16,199 bases of DNA from Prolixibacteraceae bacterium (GCA_016930735.1 JAFGGF010000272.1:1-16199); one strand, 5' to 3'. Positions 1 to 7,587 are shown, numbered from the stretch's first letter. Notes: generated by a model not told the origin, from the sequence alone. Numbers and translations are program-made.

Positions 1-461
1 CGGGTTCGTCGGATTCCTTCAATTTCAAAAAACACACCATAAAAATGGATCAATGCATCTTTAACGGTTCCACCCGTTTTAAAGCCTTTTTCAAAAACTG
101 CCTGCAATCCATCATAGTTCATATAAATATTTTTCAACGATCGGATAAAATATTTACAATCATCGCCATTAAATGTCCGGTGTTTAAAATCGTCAAAAAC
201 CGAAAGTTCGTTTTCAGTTGCATTCATAATAAAATGAAATGGCTGGTTATCCATTATCTGGATTAACCTTCGGGCATTTTTAATGATTGTGGTACGTTGA
301 CCCCATGCAATTGTTGCCGCAAGGAATCCGGCAATTTCCATGTTCTCTTTTTCTGAAAATTGCCTTGGAATTTGAATCGGATCAGTTTTTATAAATGACG
401 GTTGGTTGTAAAGAAAAGCTTTTTCATCGAGGAAATCCTTTATATCCGAAGCTTTAACCAT
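1..461 (-). CDS. TIGR02757 (DUF2400) family protein, N-terminal part, cut by window edge
   Basis: The first 153 residues of a protein whose C-terminus lies beyond the left edge. I read it from the ATG at 459-461. The segment IAGFLAATIAWGQRTTIIKN (about residues 43-62), followed by ARRLIQIMDNQPFHFI, matches what I recall of the TIGR02757/DUF2400 family, which is usually about 250 residues, so roughly 60% is visible. The family is common in Bacteroidota and its biochemical role is not established. The start lies 8 bases after the stop codon of the lolD-like gene, so the two are almost certainly co-transcribed as the last visible genes of the tatA-exchanger-lolD operon. There is no signal peptide, so it is probably cytoplasmic. 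The family call is fairly secure; function is unknown. Confidence 0.8.
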   Translation of the reverse strand, partial: MVKASDIKDFLDEKAFLYNQPSFIKTDPIQIPRQFSEKENMEIAGFLAATIAWGQRTTIIKNARRLIQIMDNQPFHFIMNATENELSVFDDFKHRTFNGDDCKYFIRSLKNIYMNYDGLQAVFEKGFKTGGTVKDALIHFYGVFFEIEGIRRT

Positions 462-469
462 CTTCGAAA

Positions 470-1120
470 TTAAATAATAATACCGTCTTTTATATGAATG
501 ATTTTATCCGAACGTTCGGCAAAATGATCGTCGTGGGTAACAATAACAAAAGTTTGGCCAAAATCATCGCGCAATTTAAAAAGCAGGTCGTGGAGTTCAT
601 CACGGTTAGCGGAATCGAGATTTCCAGAAGGTTCATCAGCCAGGATGACTGAAGGATTGTTAATTAAAGCACGCGCCACTGCAACCCGTTGTTTTTCACC
701 ACCAGATAGCTCTGAAGGTTTGTGTTCCAGGCGGTCACTTAATCGCAAGTAATCCAGTAATTCTTTAGCCCTTTTTTCGGCTTTCGATTTAGAAGTCTTA
801 GCAATAAAAGCAGGCATACAAACATTTTCAAGGGCAGTAAATTCAGGCAACAAATGATGAAACTGAAATACAAAGCCGATTTTACTGTTCCTGAATTTTG
901 ACATTTCTTTCCCACTAAGGGCATTGATTTTATACCCATCAATTTCAATCAGACCTGAATCGGGTTGGCTTAAAGTGCCTAAAATCTGCAACAAAGTGGT
1001 TTTGCCGGCACCACTGGCACCGACAATTGAATAAATTTTTTTTTCGGGAACTTCTAGGTTAATCCCTTTTAAAACCTGCAGGTTGCCAAACGATTTTTTT
1101 ATGTTTTTCGCTTTTATCAA
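470..1120 (-). CDS. lolD: LolD-type ABC transporter ATP-binding protein
   Basis: A 216-residue ATPase subunit, the usual length for LolD. All ABC motifs are intact: Walker A GASGAGKTT (34-42), Q-loop Q86, signature LSGGEKQ (138-144), Walker B VILADEP (158-164) and H-loop H196. It belongs to the MacB/LolD/FtsE group of ATPases that work with FtsX-fold permeases. In Gram-negative bacteria LolD with LolC/E extracts lipoproteins from the inner membrane for delivery to the outer membrane. No permease gene is adjacent, which is common for Bacteroidota lolD, so the partner must be encoded elsewhere. It sits 30 bases after the exchanger stop and 8 bases before the DUF2400 gene. The ABC ATPase call is certain; LolD rather than another member of the group rests on overall resemblance and context. 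Confidence 0.85.
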   Translation of the reverse strand: MIKAKNIKKSFGNLQVLKGINLEVPEKKIYSIVGASGAGKTTLLQILGTLSQPDSGLIEIDGYKINALSGKEMSKFRNSKIGFVFQFHHLLPEFTALENVCMPAFIAKTSKSKAEKRAKELLDYLRLSDRLEHKPSELSGGEKQRVAVARALINNPSVILADEPSGNLDSANRDELHDLLFKLRDDFGQTFVIVTHDDHFAERSDKIIHIKDGIII

Positions 1121-1150
1121 GAAAAAAGATTTAAAGAAAAAACTGATTTA

Positions 1151-2182
1151 CTAAAGTAATATTATTTCACGAACCAAATAAAACAGATACAAACCAAGTA
1201 ATATTATGCCTGATAATTTGCCAACTTTCCATTTGCTTATTACAAGCAAAAGAATGAGCAAAATTACCGAGGCAAACAAAATAATGGAAGAGCTTTGTAA
1301 ATTACCGCCGGTTTCTATTGAAACACCTGAAATCAATATAACAATTAAAAAAGGCAGTCCAAGGCCAACCAGAATATCAAAAATATTGGAGCCAACTGCG
1401 TTACTAACAGCCATATCTCCCCGCCCCTGGCGCGCAACAATTATCGATGAAAACAGATCCGGAATTGAAGTTCCTACTGCTAAAACTGTTAATGCAATTA
1501 TTGCTTCCGGGATATTTAAAATGTGGGCAGACCTGATAGCAACTTCAACTAAAACGTAACTTAAACCGGCAATAATAAATATTGATACTAAAAATGTGAG
1601 GTAATATTTCTCTTTTGGTGGAAATATAAACCGTAAAAAATTATCCAGCAATTTTGTGGTTTTGTTTTCTTCTCTGTGCGGGTCGACAACATCAATATCA
1701 GAAATATTGTTAGAATACGGCAGAATTTTTCGCCAATACACAACTGCTATCACATATATAACATAAACAGCAAGAAATACAAGAGCTTCAATAAGAGTAA
1801 ATTCCCCGTCCCAAATAAAAAATACGAGTAAAGAAACGGCAAGTGAATAAAATATTAAATCACGAATCATGGGTTGCCATGTAAGTTTTGTTTTTTTAAT
1901 TAATGCAGCAGCACCAATTATTACCAGCAAATTAAAAATTGCACTTCCTACAATACTTCCAATACCAATTACCTGGTGGTTTCCGGGTTTTAACACTGAA
2001 AAAAGTGCAACAAACAATTCCGGGGCACTTGAGCCAACTGCCATTAAAGTTGCTCCTGCTGCATCACTTGAAAGTTTTAAGTCTTTTGAAATTTTATCGA
2101 GCGATGAAATAAAAAATAAATCGACAATGCGTGCCAGGAAAATAAAACAAGCCAGCAACGAAAGTATGTATAAAATGAGCAT
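1151..2182 (-). CDS. K+-dependent-type Na+/Ca2+ exchanger (CaCA family)
   Basis: A 343-residue inner-membrane antiporter with two Na_Ca_ex repeats separated by a hydrophilic linker (about 151-191). The first alpha repeat has GSSAPEL (50-56, acidic residue E55) and GSIVGSAIFN (75-84). The second has GTSIPDL (237-243, acidic residue D242), then VARQGRGDMAVSNAVGSNIFD (about 249-269). About ten hydrophobic helices are expected. The Glu in repeat 1 and Asp in repeat 2 are the pair found in eukaryotic NCKX exchangers, whereas many bacterial members have Glu at both sites. This suggests Ca2+ extrusion or exchange driven by Na+, possibly with K+. It lies 17 bases after tatA and 30 before lolD, so it is an operon member with no obvious functional tie to them. 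Family certain; ion stoichiometry inferred. Confidence 0.93.
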   Translation of the reverse strand: MLILYILSLLACFIFLARIVDLFFISSLDKISKDLKLSSDAAGATLMAVGSSAPELFVALFSVLKPGNHQVIGIGSIVGSAIFNLLVIIGAAALIKKTKLTWQPMIRDLIFYSLAVSLLVFFIWDGEFTLIEALVFLAVYVIYVIAVVYWRKILPYSNNISDIDVVDPHREENKTTKLLDNFLRFIFPPKEKYYLTFLVSIFIIAGLSYVLVEVAIRSAHILNIPEAIIALTVLAVGTSIPDLFSSIIVARQGRGDMAVSNAVGSNIFDILVGLGLPFLIVILISGVSIETGGNLQSSSIILFASVILLILLLVISKWKVGKLSGIILLGLYLFYLVREIILL

Positions 2183-2199
2183 ATTTAAATTTACTACAA

Positions 2200-2469
2200 T
2201 TAATCTTTCAACTGGTCGTCAATTCCTTTTTTTATTTCGTTGGTTTCTTTTTGTACAGTAGATTTAATATCGTTGATGTCTTTTGTCAGGTCAGAAGTAT
2301 GTTCGTTTAATTCGCGTTTTATTTCATTCGTGGCTTTTTTAAATTCACGCATGCCTTTCCCCAGAGTTTTTGCAATGTCGGGAATAGCCTTTGAACCAAA
2401 AAACAACAACGCAAGCAGCATCACCAATACTATTTCACCGCCACTTATAAATAAAATAATACTTACCAT
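2200..2469 (-). CDS. tatA: Twin-arginine translocase subunit TatA/E
   Basis: An 89-residue TatA/E protein when started at the ATG at 2467-2469. A longer reading from a TTG at 2488-2490 adds seven residues but would start inside the promoter -7 element TATATTTG, so I reject it. It has an N-terminal membrane helix (about 3-23) with the polar residue E12 of the GGE motif, the FG hinge at 24-25, and an amphipathic helix (about 28-56, KTLGKGMREFKKATNEIKRE). A charged tail (57-89), probably helical, follows. TatA oligomers help move folded proteins across the inner membrane together with TatC. No tatC is present here. It is the first gene of a four-gene operon, and secDF lies just upstream with its own terminator between. 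Confidence 0.93.
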   Translation of the reverse strand: MVSIILFISGGEIVLVMLLALLFFGSKAIPDIAKTLGKGMREFKKATNEIKRELNEHTSDLTKDINDIKSTVQKETNEIKKGIDDQLKD

Positions 2470-2487
2470 TGTTTTCTGAATTTTGGA

Positions 2488-2516
2488 CAAATATACAAAT
2501 CTGCTTAATCATTAAA
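2488..2516 (-). promoter_or_regulatory. Bacteroidota-type promoter of the tatA operon
   Basis: On the minus strand the -7 element TATATTTG (2495 down to 2488) matches TAnnTTTG exactly. A weak -33 candidate TTTA (2516 down to 2513) sits 17 bases upstream. The predicted transcription start is near 2481, giving a short leader of about 12 bases before the tatA ATG. It lies just downstream of the secDF terminator, so the tatA operon is likely an independent unit. Confidence 0.6.
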
Positions 2517-2565
2517 CAGATTAAAGATTAATAACTTTCCAATTTTTATAAAATTTGATAAAACC

Positions 2566-2598
2566 AAAAAAAATCCGGTGAATATTCACCGGATTTTT
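2566..2598 (-). terminator. Intrinsic terminator of secDF
   Basis: A perfect 30-base palindrome (2569-2598), whose core is TCCGGTGAA paired with TTCACCGGA around an AT-rich centre. On the minus strand it is followed by a run of eight T (complement of the A run at 2566-2573). It begins 6 bases after the secDF stop codon. The flanking A and T tracts on both sides mean it could also work on the plus strand, but no plus-strand gene ends here. Confidence 0.9.
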
Positions 2599-2604
2599 AA
2601 GTAT

Positions 2605-5600
2605 CTAATTTTTCCTTTTAGCAATTGCTTTAGTTACTCTTTTTTGTGTATCAAATGCAATTGGAGTTGCAATAAACAATGATGAATATGTTCCTACAAC
2701 AATACCAACCAATAATGCAAATGTAAATCCACGGATGGTTTCACCACCAAATAAAAAGATTGCCAGCAAAACTACAAAAGTTGAAAGTGACGTACTAAAA
2801 GTACGACGTAAAGTACTGTTCAGGGCATTATCAACATTTCCTTCAACATCGCGTTTCGGGTATAATTTGAGGTATTCCCTGATACGGTCAAATACAACTA
2901 CTGTATCGTTAATAGAATAACCAAGTACCGTAAGTATGGCAGCAATAAATGCCTGGTCAATTTCAAGTGAGAATGGCAAAATACCATGAGCAAGCGAAAA
3001 AATACCAAGTACGATGAGTGCATCATGTGCAAGTGCAGCAACAGCTCCAAGCCCGTATTGCCAGTTCCTGAAACGGATAAGGATATAAATAAAAATTATT
3101 ATAAGGGCAAATGCGATGGAAATACTTGCATCTTTTTTAATATCATCTGAAATAGTAGGGCCAACTTTTTGCGAACTCTGACGATATTTTTCTTCAAACT
3201 GGTTGATATCCACATTTGCCGGAATCAGGTTTCCTGCTTGCAGTCCCTGAAGCATAAGTGCTTCCACTTCGTTGTCAACGTCTTCGGTTAATTCATCAAT
3301 TTTATATTCGGTAGTGATTTTTACCTGGTCGCTTGGACCAAAAGTTTTAACTTCAGGTGATTCTCCATATACATTCTGTAAGGCAATTCTGACATCTTCA
3401 ACATTTATTTCATTGTCGAACTTAACCACGTATGTACGACCACCTTTAAAGTCAATACCGTAATTTAATCCTCTGACAAACAAAGATCCGATAGACAAAA
3501 CTATCAGTGTACCGGAAATTATATAAAATGTCCTTCTTTTTTCGAGAAATTTAATGGCTGTGTTCCTTAACCAGGATTCGGTCATTTTTGAAGTAAAAGT
3601 AATTTTCCTGTTATGCGACAGTTGCCATTCAAAAATCAGGCGTGTAATAAAAATAGCGCTGAAAAGAGATGTCAGGATACCAATAATCAAGGTTGTAGCA
3701 AAACCTTTAATAGGGCCCGAACCAAATAAATATAAAACAATACCAGTAAGCAAAGTAGTTACCTGCCCATCAATAATAGCTGAATATGCATTTTTATAAC
3801 CATCAGAAATTGCCAGTTTTAATCCTTTACCTGCTCTTATTTCTTCCTGTACTCTTTCGTAAATCAACACGTTGGCATCAACCGACATACCTATGGTAAG
3901 CACAATACCTGCAATACCGGGCAGAGTTAATACTGCGCCCAGTGATGCCAGGATACCTATAATAAAAAACATATTGGCCAGCAAAGCGATGTTCGCTGTA
4001 AAACCTGCTTTTTTACTGTAAAAGAAGAACATATAGGCCAGAACCAGGATAAAAGCTATCAGGAATGAATACATACCGCTGTTAATTGCTTTATGCCCCA
4101 GTGACGGACCCACAATTTCCTCCTGAATAATCCTTGCCGGAGCAGGCATTTTCCCTGATTTTAAAATATTAGCAAGGTCTTTTGCCTCTTCAATAGATTC
4201 TATACCTGTAATACTTGACCTTCCCCCGCTGATTTCCACTTCAACATTCGGGAACGAACGAACATATCCATCCAAAACAATAGCAATCGACCTTCCGATA
4301 TTTTCTTTGGTCATTCGTTGCCATGTTTTAGCTCCATCCGAATTCATACTGAACGCCACTTCAGGGTTAGATCCAAACTGGTCAAAGTCCTGGCGTGCAT
4401 CAGTAATTACATCACCTGTTAACGGTGGTTTACCGTCACGGGTTGTTATTTTTAAAGCAAATAACCGATAATAATTTTCAGTACCCGGATCAACAGCATT
4501 TGCTCCCCATCTGAAAATCAGGTTTCTTGGAAACAGGCTCCTGATCTGCGGCATTTTCAGATAAGTATTAATTTGAGCCGTATCTTTAAAATGTGCAGTT
4601 CCTACAATAGGGCCGGGACGCAAATTCCCTGCCTGGTCAGTCGCAGGAGTTAACAAAGCAAAAAACGGATAATCCCTCCTGAATGTTTCAAGGTTACCTG
4701 CTGCTCCGGTTGAATCTGATGCAGCCTCGGCTTCAAGTTCATCAAGCAGTGAAGAAGAAGTTGAATCAGTTTCAGATATTGCTTCATTGCCTTCTGCCTC
4801 TGTCCGGTCAGATGCAGTTTCTTCAGCAGGCTGCATTTCCTTGATTTTTTCATTAATAGGAAGGATATAATCACCGTAAATCTCACTCAGATTATAGGTT
4901 TCCCAAAACTCAAGCATAGCTGAACCCTGAAGCAGATTACGAACCCTTTCCGGGTTTTTTACTGCCGGTAGTTCTACCAATATCCGCTCCTTTGTTTGTA
5001 ATTGCTGGATATTTGGTTGTGCTACACCAAAACGGTCGATACGTGTACTTATAATATCAAAAGCATTGTCTATAGCAGCATCAGTTTCGCGGCGAATTAC
5101 TCTTATAACATCCGCATTGGTACTATTGTACTGAATTTCATCTTTTAACTCAACCGTACTGAAAATTGCAGCCAATTTAGCATTAGGGTCAATTTCTTCA
5201 AAAGCATTTGCAAACAGGGTAACAAAGTCAACCTGACTGTTTTCCTGTTCAATTTTTGCCTTTGCCAATGCGGCAAGGAATGTAGAATCCTGGCTGTTGT
5301 TTGAAAGAGCCCTTATCACTGAAGAAACTTCAACTTCCAGGGTAGCATTCATACCACCTACTAAGTCAAGTCCAAGGTTCATTTCAAGTTCTTTTACATC
5401 TTTATATGTAAATTTCTGCAACCCAAGGAAATTATAAACAACTTCGCCTGAAACAGAATCCAGGTAGACATTCTCCAATTCAGGGTCGCCTTGGGCATAT
5501 TCTGCTGCAGCTTTTTCAATCTGCCTTGCTTTGTAAGTAAAGGTCAGCTGGTAAAGACATACTGCAGCAAGTAAAATTGCAAATGTAAATATTGCACCTT

Positions 5601-5610
5601 TGTTTTGCAT
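2605..5610 (-). CDS. secDF: Fused SecD-SecF protein translocase subunit
   Basis: A 1001-residue fusion, the usual Bacteroidota form. SecDF uses the proton gradient to pull substrates out of the SecYEG channel on the periplasmic side. The SecD part has a first membrane helix (about 6-26), GLDLVGGMNATLEVEV (80-95), a large periplasmic P1 domain and a helix cluster (about 513-660) with GMSVDANVLIYERV (574-587, conserved D578). The SecF part starts near 680 with its own helix (about 694-712), NYGIDFKGGRTYVV (716-729), and helices 828-980 with GYSINDTVVVFDRI (897-910, D902). Both aspartates fall in motifs tied to proton coupling in characterised SecDF. A low-complexity stretch rich in Glu, Ser, Thr and Ala (about 259-305) interrupts P1. 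The ATG at 5608-5610 gives a standard N-terminal anchor. No promoter is visible in the 72 bases upstream, so it is probably read from the promoter of the small gene before it. Confidence 0.97.
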   Translation of the reverse strand: MQNKGAIFTFAILLAAVCLYQLTFTYKARQIEKAAAEYAQGDPELENVYLDSVSGEVVYNFLGLQKFTYKDVKELEMNLGLDLVGGMNATLEVEVSSVIRALSNNSQDSTFLAALAKAKIEQENSQVDFVTLFANAFEEIDPNAKLAAIFSTVELKDEIQYNSTNADVIRVIRRETDAAIDNAFDIISTRIDRFGVAQPNIQQLQTKERILVELPAVKNPERVRNLLQGSAMLEFWETYNLSEIYGDYILPINEKIKEMQPAEETASDRTEAEGNEAISETDSTSSSLLDELEAEAASDSTGAAGNLETFRRDYPFFALLTPATDQAGNLRPGPIVGTAHFKDTAQINTYLKMPQIRSLFPRNLIFRWGANAVDPGTENYYRLFALKITTRDGKPPLTGDVITDARQDFDQFGSNPEVAFSMNSDGAKTWQRMTKENIGRSIAIVLDGYVRSFPNVEVEISGGRSSITGIESIEEAKDLANILKSGKMPAPARIIQEEIVGPSLGHKAINSGMYSFLIAFILVLAYMFFFYSKKAGFTANIALLANMFFIIGILASLGAVLTLPGIAGIVLTIGMSVDANVLIYERVQEEIRAGKGLKLAISDGYKNAYSAIIDGQVTTLLTGIVLYLFGSGPIKGFATTLIIGILTSLFSAIFITRLIFEWQLSHNRKITFTSKMTESWLRNTAIKFLEKRRTFYIISGTLIVLSIGSLFVRGLNYGIDFKGGRTYVVKFDNEINVEDVRIALQNVYGESPEVKTFGPSDQVKITTEYKIDELTEDVDNEVEALMLQGLQAGNLIPANVDINQFEEKYRQSSQKVGPTISDDIKKDASISIAFALIIIFIYILIRFRNWQYGLGAVAALAHDALIVLGIFSLAHGILPFSLEIDQAFIAAILTVLGYSINDTVVVFDRIREYLKLYPKRDVEGNVDNALNSTLRRTFSTSLSTFVVLLAIFLFGGETIRGFTFALLVGIVVGTYSSLFIATPIAFDTQKRVTKAIAKRKN

Positions 5611-5682
5611 TTGTAAAAATTTAAAATGTTATTGATTTAAAAATATTTCTTTATAAGATTGATATACGGGTAATTCTCAGAT

Positions 5683-6087
5683 TTAAACCAATGACGGTTC
5701 ATCATCGGGAAGGCTTGAATAATAATTCCTGAAAATCAGATAATGATACGATAAAAATAATGGTATCTTTTGATTCAGAGTTTCTGCCTTTAATACATGA
5801 AAATTTCTTAATTGATGGTATTTGCATAGAAATTTATCATGCATTTCGGTTTGAAGGAACCGAAAAGGGGCTTTTTGAATAATTTGCTTGGCATTAACAA
5901 CAATGGAAGGATTAAATATAAAAAGGCTTTCCTGTGTGTTACCCGACTGATCGTTGTTTTCATTCTGACTCAGTTTTACCGGATGATCATCAAGATAATT
6001 ATCAAGAATTACAGCAGCACCAATCAAAACAGCAATAAGTAAGATTCTGATCAGTATTTTATTCGATATATTTATCCTGGTTATCAT
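5683..6087 (-). CDS. Single-membrane-helix protein of unknown function, upstream of secDF
   Basis: A 134-residue protein that I do not recognise. I chose the ATG at 6085-6087 because the longer in-frame reading (to 6246) crosses the promoter and the divergent gene. A basic N-terminus (MITRINISNKILIR) leads into one hydrophobic helix (about 11-28). An acidic, Asn/Gln-rich linker (30-55) follows, then a mixed domain rich in Phe, Tyr, His and Lys (56-134) that ends with an acidic tail, PDDEPSLV. The layout suggests an inner-membrane anchor with the rest in the periplasm or cytoplasm; orientation cannot be decided here. It lies 72 bases before secDF on the same strand, with no terminator or promoter between, so co-transcription is likely. 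Start and reality of the gene are well supported by its promoter; function is unknown. Confidence 0.72.
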   Translation of the reverse strand: MITRINISNKILIRILLIAVLIGAAVILDNYLDDHPVKLSQNENNDQSGNTQESLFIFNPSIVVNAKQIIQKAPFRFLQTEMHDKFLCKYHQLRNFHVLKAETLNQKIPLFLSYHYLIFRNYYSSLPDDEPSLV

Positions 6088-6107
6088 TGCCTTGCAAATA
6101 AGCGGAG

Positions 6108-6138
6108 CAAATATACCGAAACATTTCAGGTTTGCAAA
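6108..6138 (-). promoter_or_regulatory. Promoter of the small membrane protein-secDF unit
   Basis: The best Bacteroidota-type promoter in the window. On the minus strand the -33 element TTTG (6138 down to 6135) and the -7 element TATATTTG (6115 down to 6108) are exactly 19 bases apart. The predicted start of transcription is near 6101, about 14 bases before the ATG at 6087. The -33 TTTG is half of the palindrome TTTGCAAA (6131-6138), so the other half offers a TTTG on the plus strand for the divergent gene. Confidence 0.8.
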
Positions 6139-6181
6139 GTTACAGATACTAAATTTAGCATGTGAAATAAAACCGACTGTT

Positions 6182-6562
6182 ATGGTAAACCTTTTTGTAT
6201 ACGGGACACTTATGTTCCCTGAAATAGTAAAACGCCTTACCGGCAAATCATTTATTTCAGAGCCGGCAGTCCTGAAAGGATTCAGAAGGTATTCAGTTAA
6301 AGGTTGTGATTATCCGGCAATTGTAAAAGAAGCAGGATTTGAAATAAACGGATTGCTCTTACTACAGGTTGAGGATAAATCACTTCAGATTATTACCGAT
6401 TTTGAGGAGCACCAGTTTAAGATTAAAAAAATAACTGTTATTTGTGGCAATAAAAACGTCGATGCTGTAACTTTTATTTGGAATGATGATCCAAATTTAT
6501 TGAAAAATAAAGACTGGAATATCAATAATTTCCGTAATAATTATTTGAGTTCTTATCTCTGA
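6182..6562 (+). CDS. Gamma-glutamylcyclotransferase-like (AIG2/GGCT fold) protein
   Basis: A 126-residue protein read from the ATG at 6182-6184. An in-frame upstream ATG at 6092 would add 30 residues without family resemblance and would overlap the divergent promoter. It opens with VNLFVYGTLMFPEIVKRL, where YGTL (7-10) is the glycine-rich substrate loop of the GGCT fold. GFRRYSVKGCDYPAIV (33-48) and the DFEEHQF segment (73-79) follow, where E75 or E76 would be the catalytic glutamate. Family members release 5-oxoproline from gamma-glutamyl peptides or amines, but many bacterial homologues have no known substrate. It is cytoplasmic, the only plus-strand gene here, and convergent with mdh. A possible -7 element TAAATTTA lies at 6150-6157, with TTTG at 6131-6134 only 15 bases upstream, shorter than usual. 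Confidence 0.85.
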   Translation: MVNLFVYGTLMFPEIVKRLTGKSFISEPAVLKGFRRYSVKGCDYPAIVKEAGFEINGLLLLQVEDKSLQIITDFEEHQFKIKKITVICGNKNVDAVTFIWNDDPNLLKNKDWNINNFRNNYLSSYL

Positions 6563-6565
6563 AAC

Positions 6566-6595
6566 AAAAAAAGGATGACTGCAAAGCCATCCTTT
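6566..6595 (-). terminator. Terminator between mdh and the convergent GGCT-like gene
   Basis: An 8-bp stem, AAAGGATG (6570-6577) paired with CATCCTTT (6588-6595), with a 10-base loop. On the minus strand it is followed by a T run (complement of A at 6566-6572), which fits termination of mdh, whose stop is 20 bases away. The plus side lacks a clean T run, though the hairpin sits just after the GGCT-like stop and may slow both transcripts. Confidence 0.8.
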
Positions 6596-6615
6596 CAATT
6601 TATTCAATTTGTATT

Positions 6616-7551
6616 TTACAGAATTTTCATTCCATCCAAAACTTCCATAACTTTTTTAACAGCATTGGCCGAACTGTTTAGCATTTCTTTTTCGCTTTCA
6701 TTTAATGAAACTTCAATTACTTTTTCAACACCGTTTTTACCAAGTTTTACCGGAACTCCAACAAACATGTCGTTTAATCCGTATTCGCCTTCGAGTTTAA
6801 TACAGCATGGGAAAATACGTTTCTGATCCATAACAATTGCTTCAACCATTTGAGCAGCTGCCGATCCGGGGGCATACCATGCCGAAGTTCCCATCAGGTT
6901 AACCAGTTCGCCACCACCTTTTTTGGTACGTTCAATAATTGCATCGAGTTTTTCACTGCCAATCAGTTCAGTAACAGGGATTCCGGCTACGGTTGTGTAA
7001 CGGGGAAGCGGAACCATTGTATCGCCATGACCTCCCATTAGCAATGCCTGAATATCGCGGGGCGATACATCCAGAGCTTCGGCAAGGAAGGCACGATAAC
7101 GAGCTGTGTCAAGAATACCGGCCATCCCCATAACTTCGTTTTTAGGCTTCCGGGAAGTTACATAAGCAGCATAGGTCATAACATCCAAAGGATTAGATAC
7201 AATAATGATCTTTGCTCCGGGCGAAAATTTTACAACATTTTCAGTAACACTTTTAACAATGCCTGCATTTATCGAGATCAGGTCATCACGGCTCATTCCC
7301 GGCTTTCTAGGGACTCCCGAAGTAATTACAACCACATCAGAACCTTCGGTTTTTGAATAATCATTTGTCGATCCGGTTAACCGGGTATCGTAATAGTTAA
7401 CAGGCGCTGTCTGCCATAAGTCCAGGCTTTTCCCTTCTGATAAACCCTCCTTAATATCAACCAGTACAACTTCATTTACAATGTTTTTCTGGGCAACAAC
7501 CTGTGCACATGTAGCTCCAACATTTCCGGCGCCAATAACCGATACCTTCAT
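6616..7551 (-). CDS. mdh: Malate dehydrogenase, NAD-dependent, LDH-like type
   Basis: A 311-residue full-length enzyme of the lactate/malate dehydrogenase superfamily that interconverts malate and oxaloacetate in the cytoplasmic TCA cycle. The Rossmann loop is GAGNVG (7-12), and D32 at the end of the second strand indicates NAD rather than NADP. Substrate residues are R82 and R88 in GVPRKPGMSRDDL, N120 in SNPLD and R151. The catalytic pair is D148 and H175 (GGHGD, 173-177). Arginine at position 82, in the mobile loop, marks a malate rather than a lactate dehydrogenase. It is a single-gene unit with its own upstream -7 elements and a terminator after the stop. All key residues are present, so the call is very secure. 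Confidence 0.97.
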   Translation of the reverse strand: MKVSVIGAGNVGATCAQVVAQKNIVNEVVLVDIKEGLSEGKSLDLWQTAPVNYYDTRLTGSTNDYSKTEGSDVVVITSGVPRKPGMSRDDLISINAGIVKSVTENVVKFSPGAKIIIVSNPLDVMTYAAYVTSRKPKNEVMGMAGILDTARYRAFLAEALDVSPRDIQALLMGGHGDTMVPLPRYTTVAGIPVTELIGSEKLDAIIERTKKGGGELVNLMGTSAWYAPGSAAAQMVEAIVMDQKRIFPCCIKLEGEYGLNDMFVGVPVKLGKNGVEKVIEVSLNESEKEMLNSSANAVKKVMEVLDGMKIL

Positions 7552-7579
7552 ATTACTGTTGTTTAAATAAGTTTACTTT

Positions 7580-7587
7580 CAAATATA
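7580..7587 (-). promoter_or_regulatory. Proximal -7 element for mdh
   Basis: TATATTTG on the minus strand (7587 down to 7580), an exact TAnnTTTG match. Transcription would start near 7574, about 22 bases before the mdh ATG. I find no good TTTG at the expected -33 distance, so strength is uncertain. Confidence 0.5.

Noticed and set aside
1869..2261. 130-codon plus-strand open frame over the exchanger and tatA
   Set aside because: Antisense to two genes with clear motifs; no start context or domain of its own.
6092..6181. 30-residue upstream extension of the GGCT-like protein
   Set aside because: It has no resemblance to the family, whose N-terminus is the VNLFVYGTL segment, and it overlaps promoter elements.
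6088..6246. N-terminal extension of the small membrane protein to 187 residues
   Set aside because: The extension would cross its own promoter and the start of the divergent GGCT-like gene; the ATG at 6087 gives a natural basic N-terminus and membrane helix.
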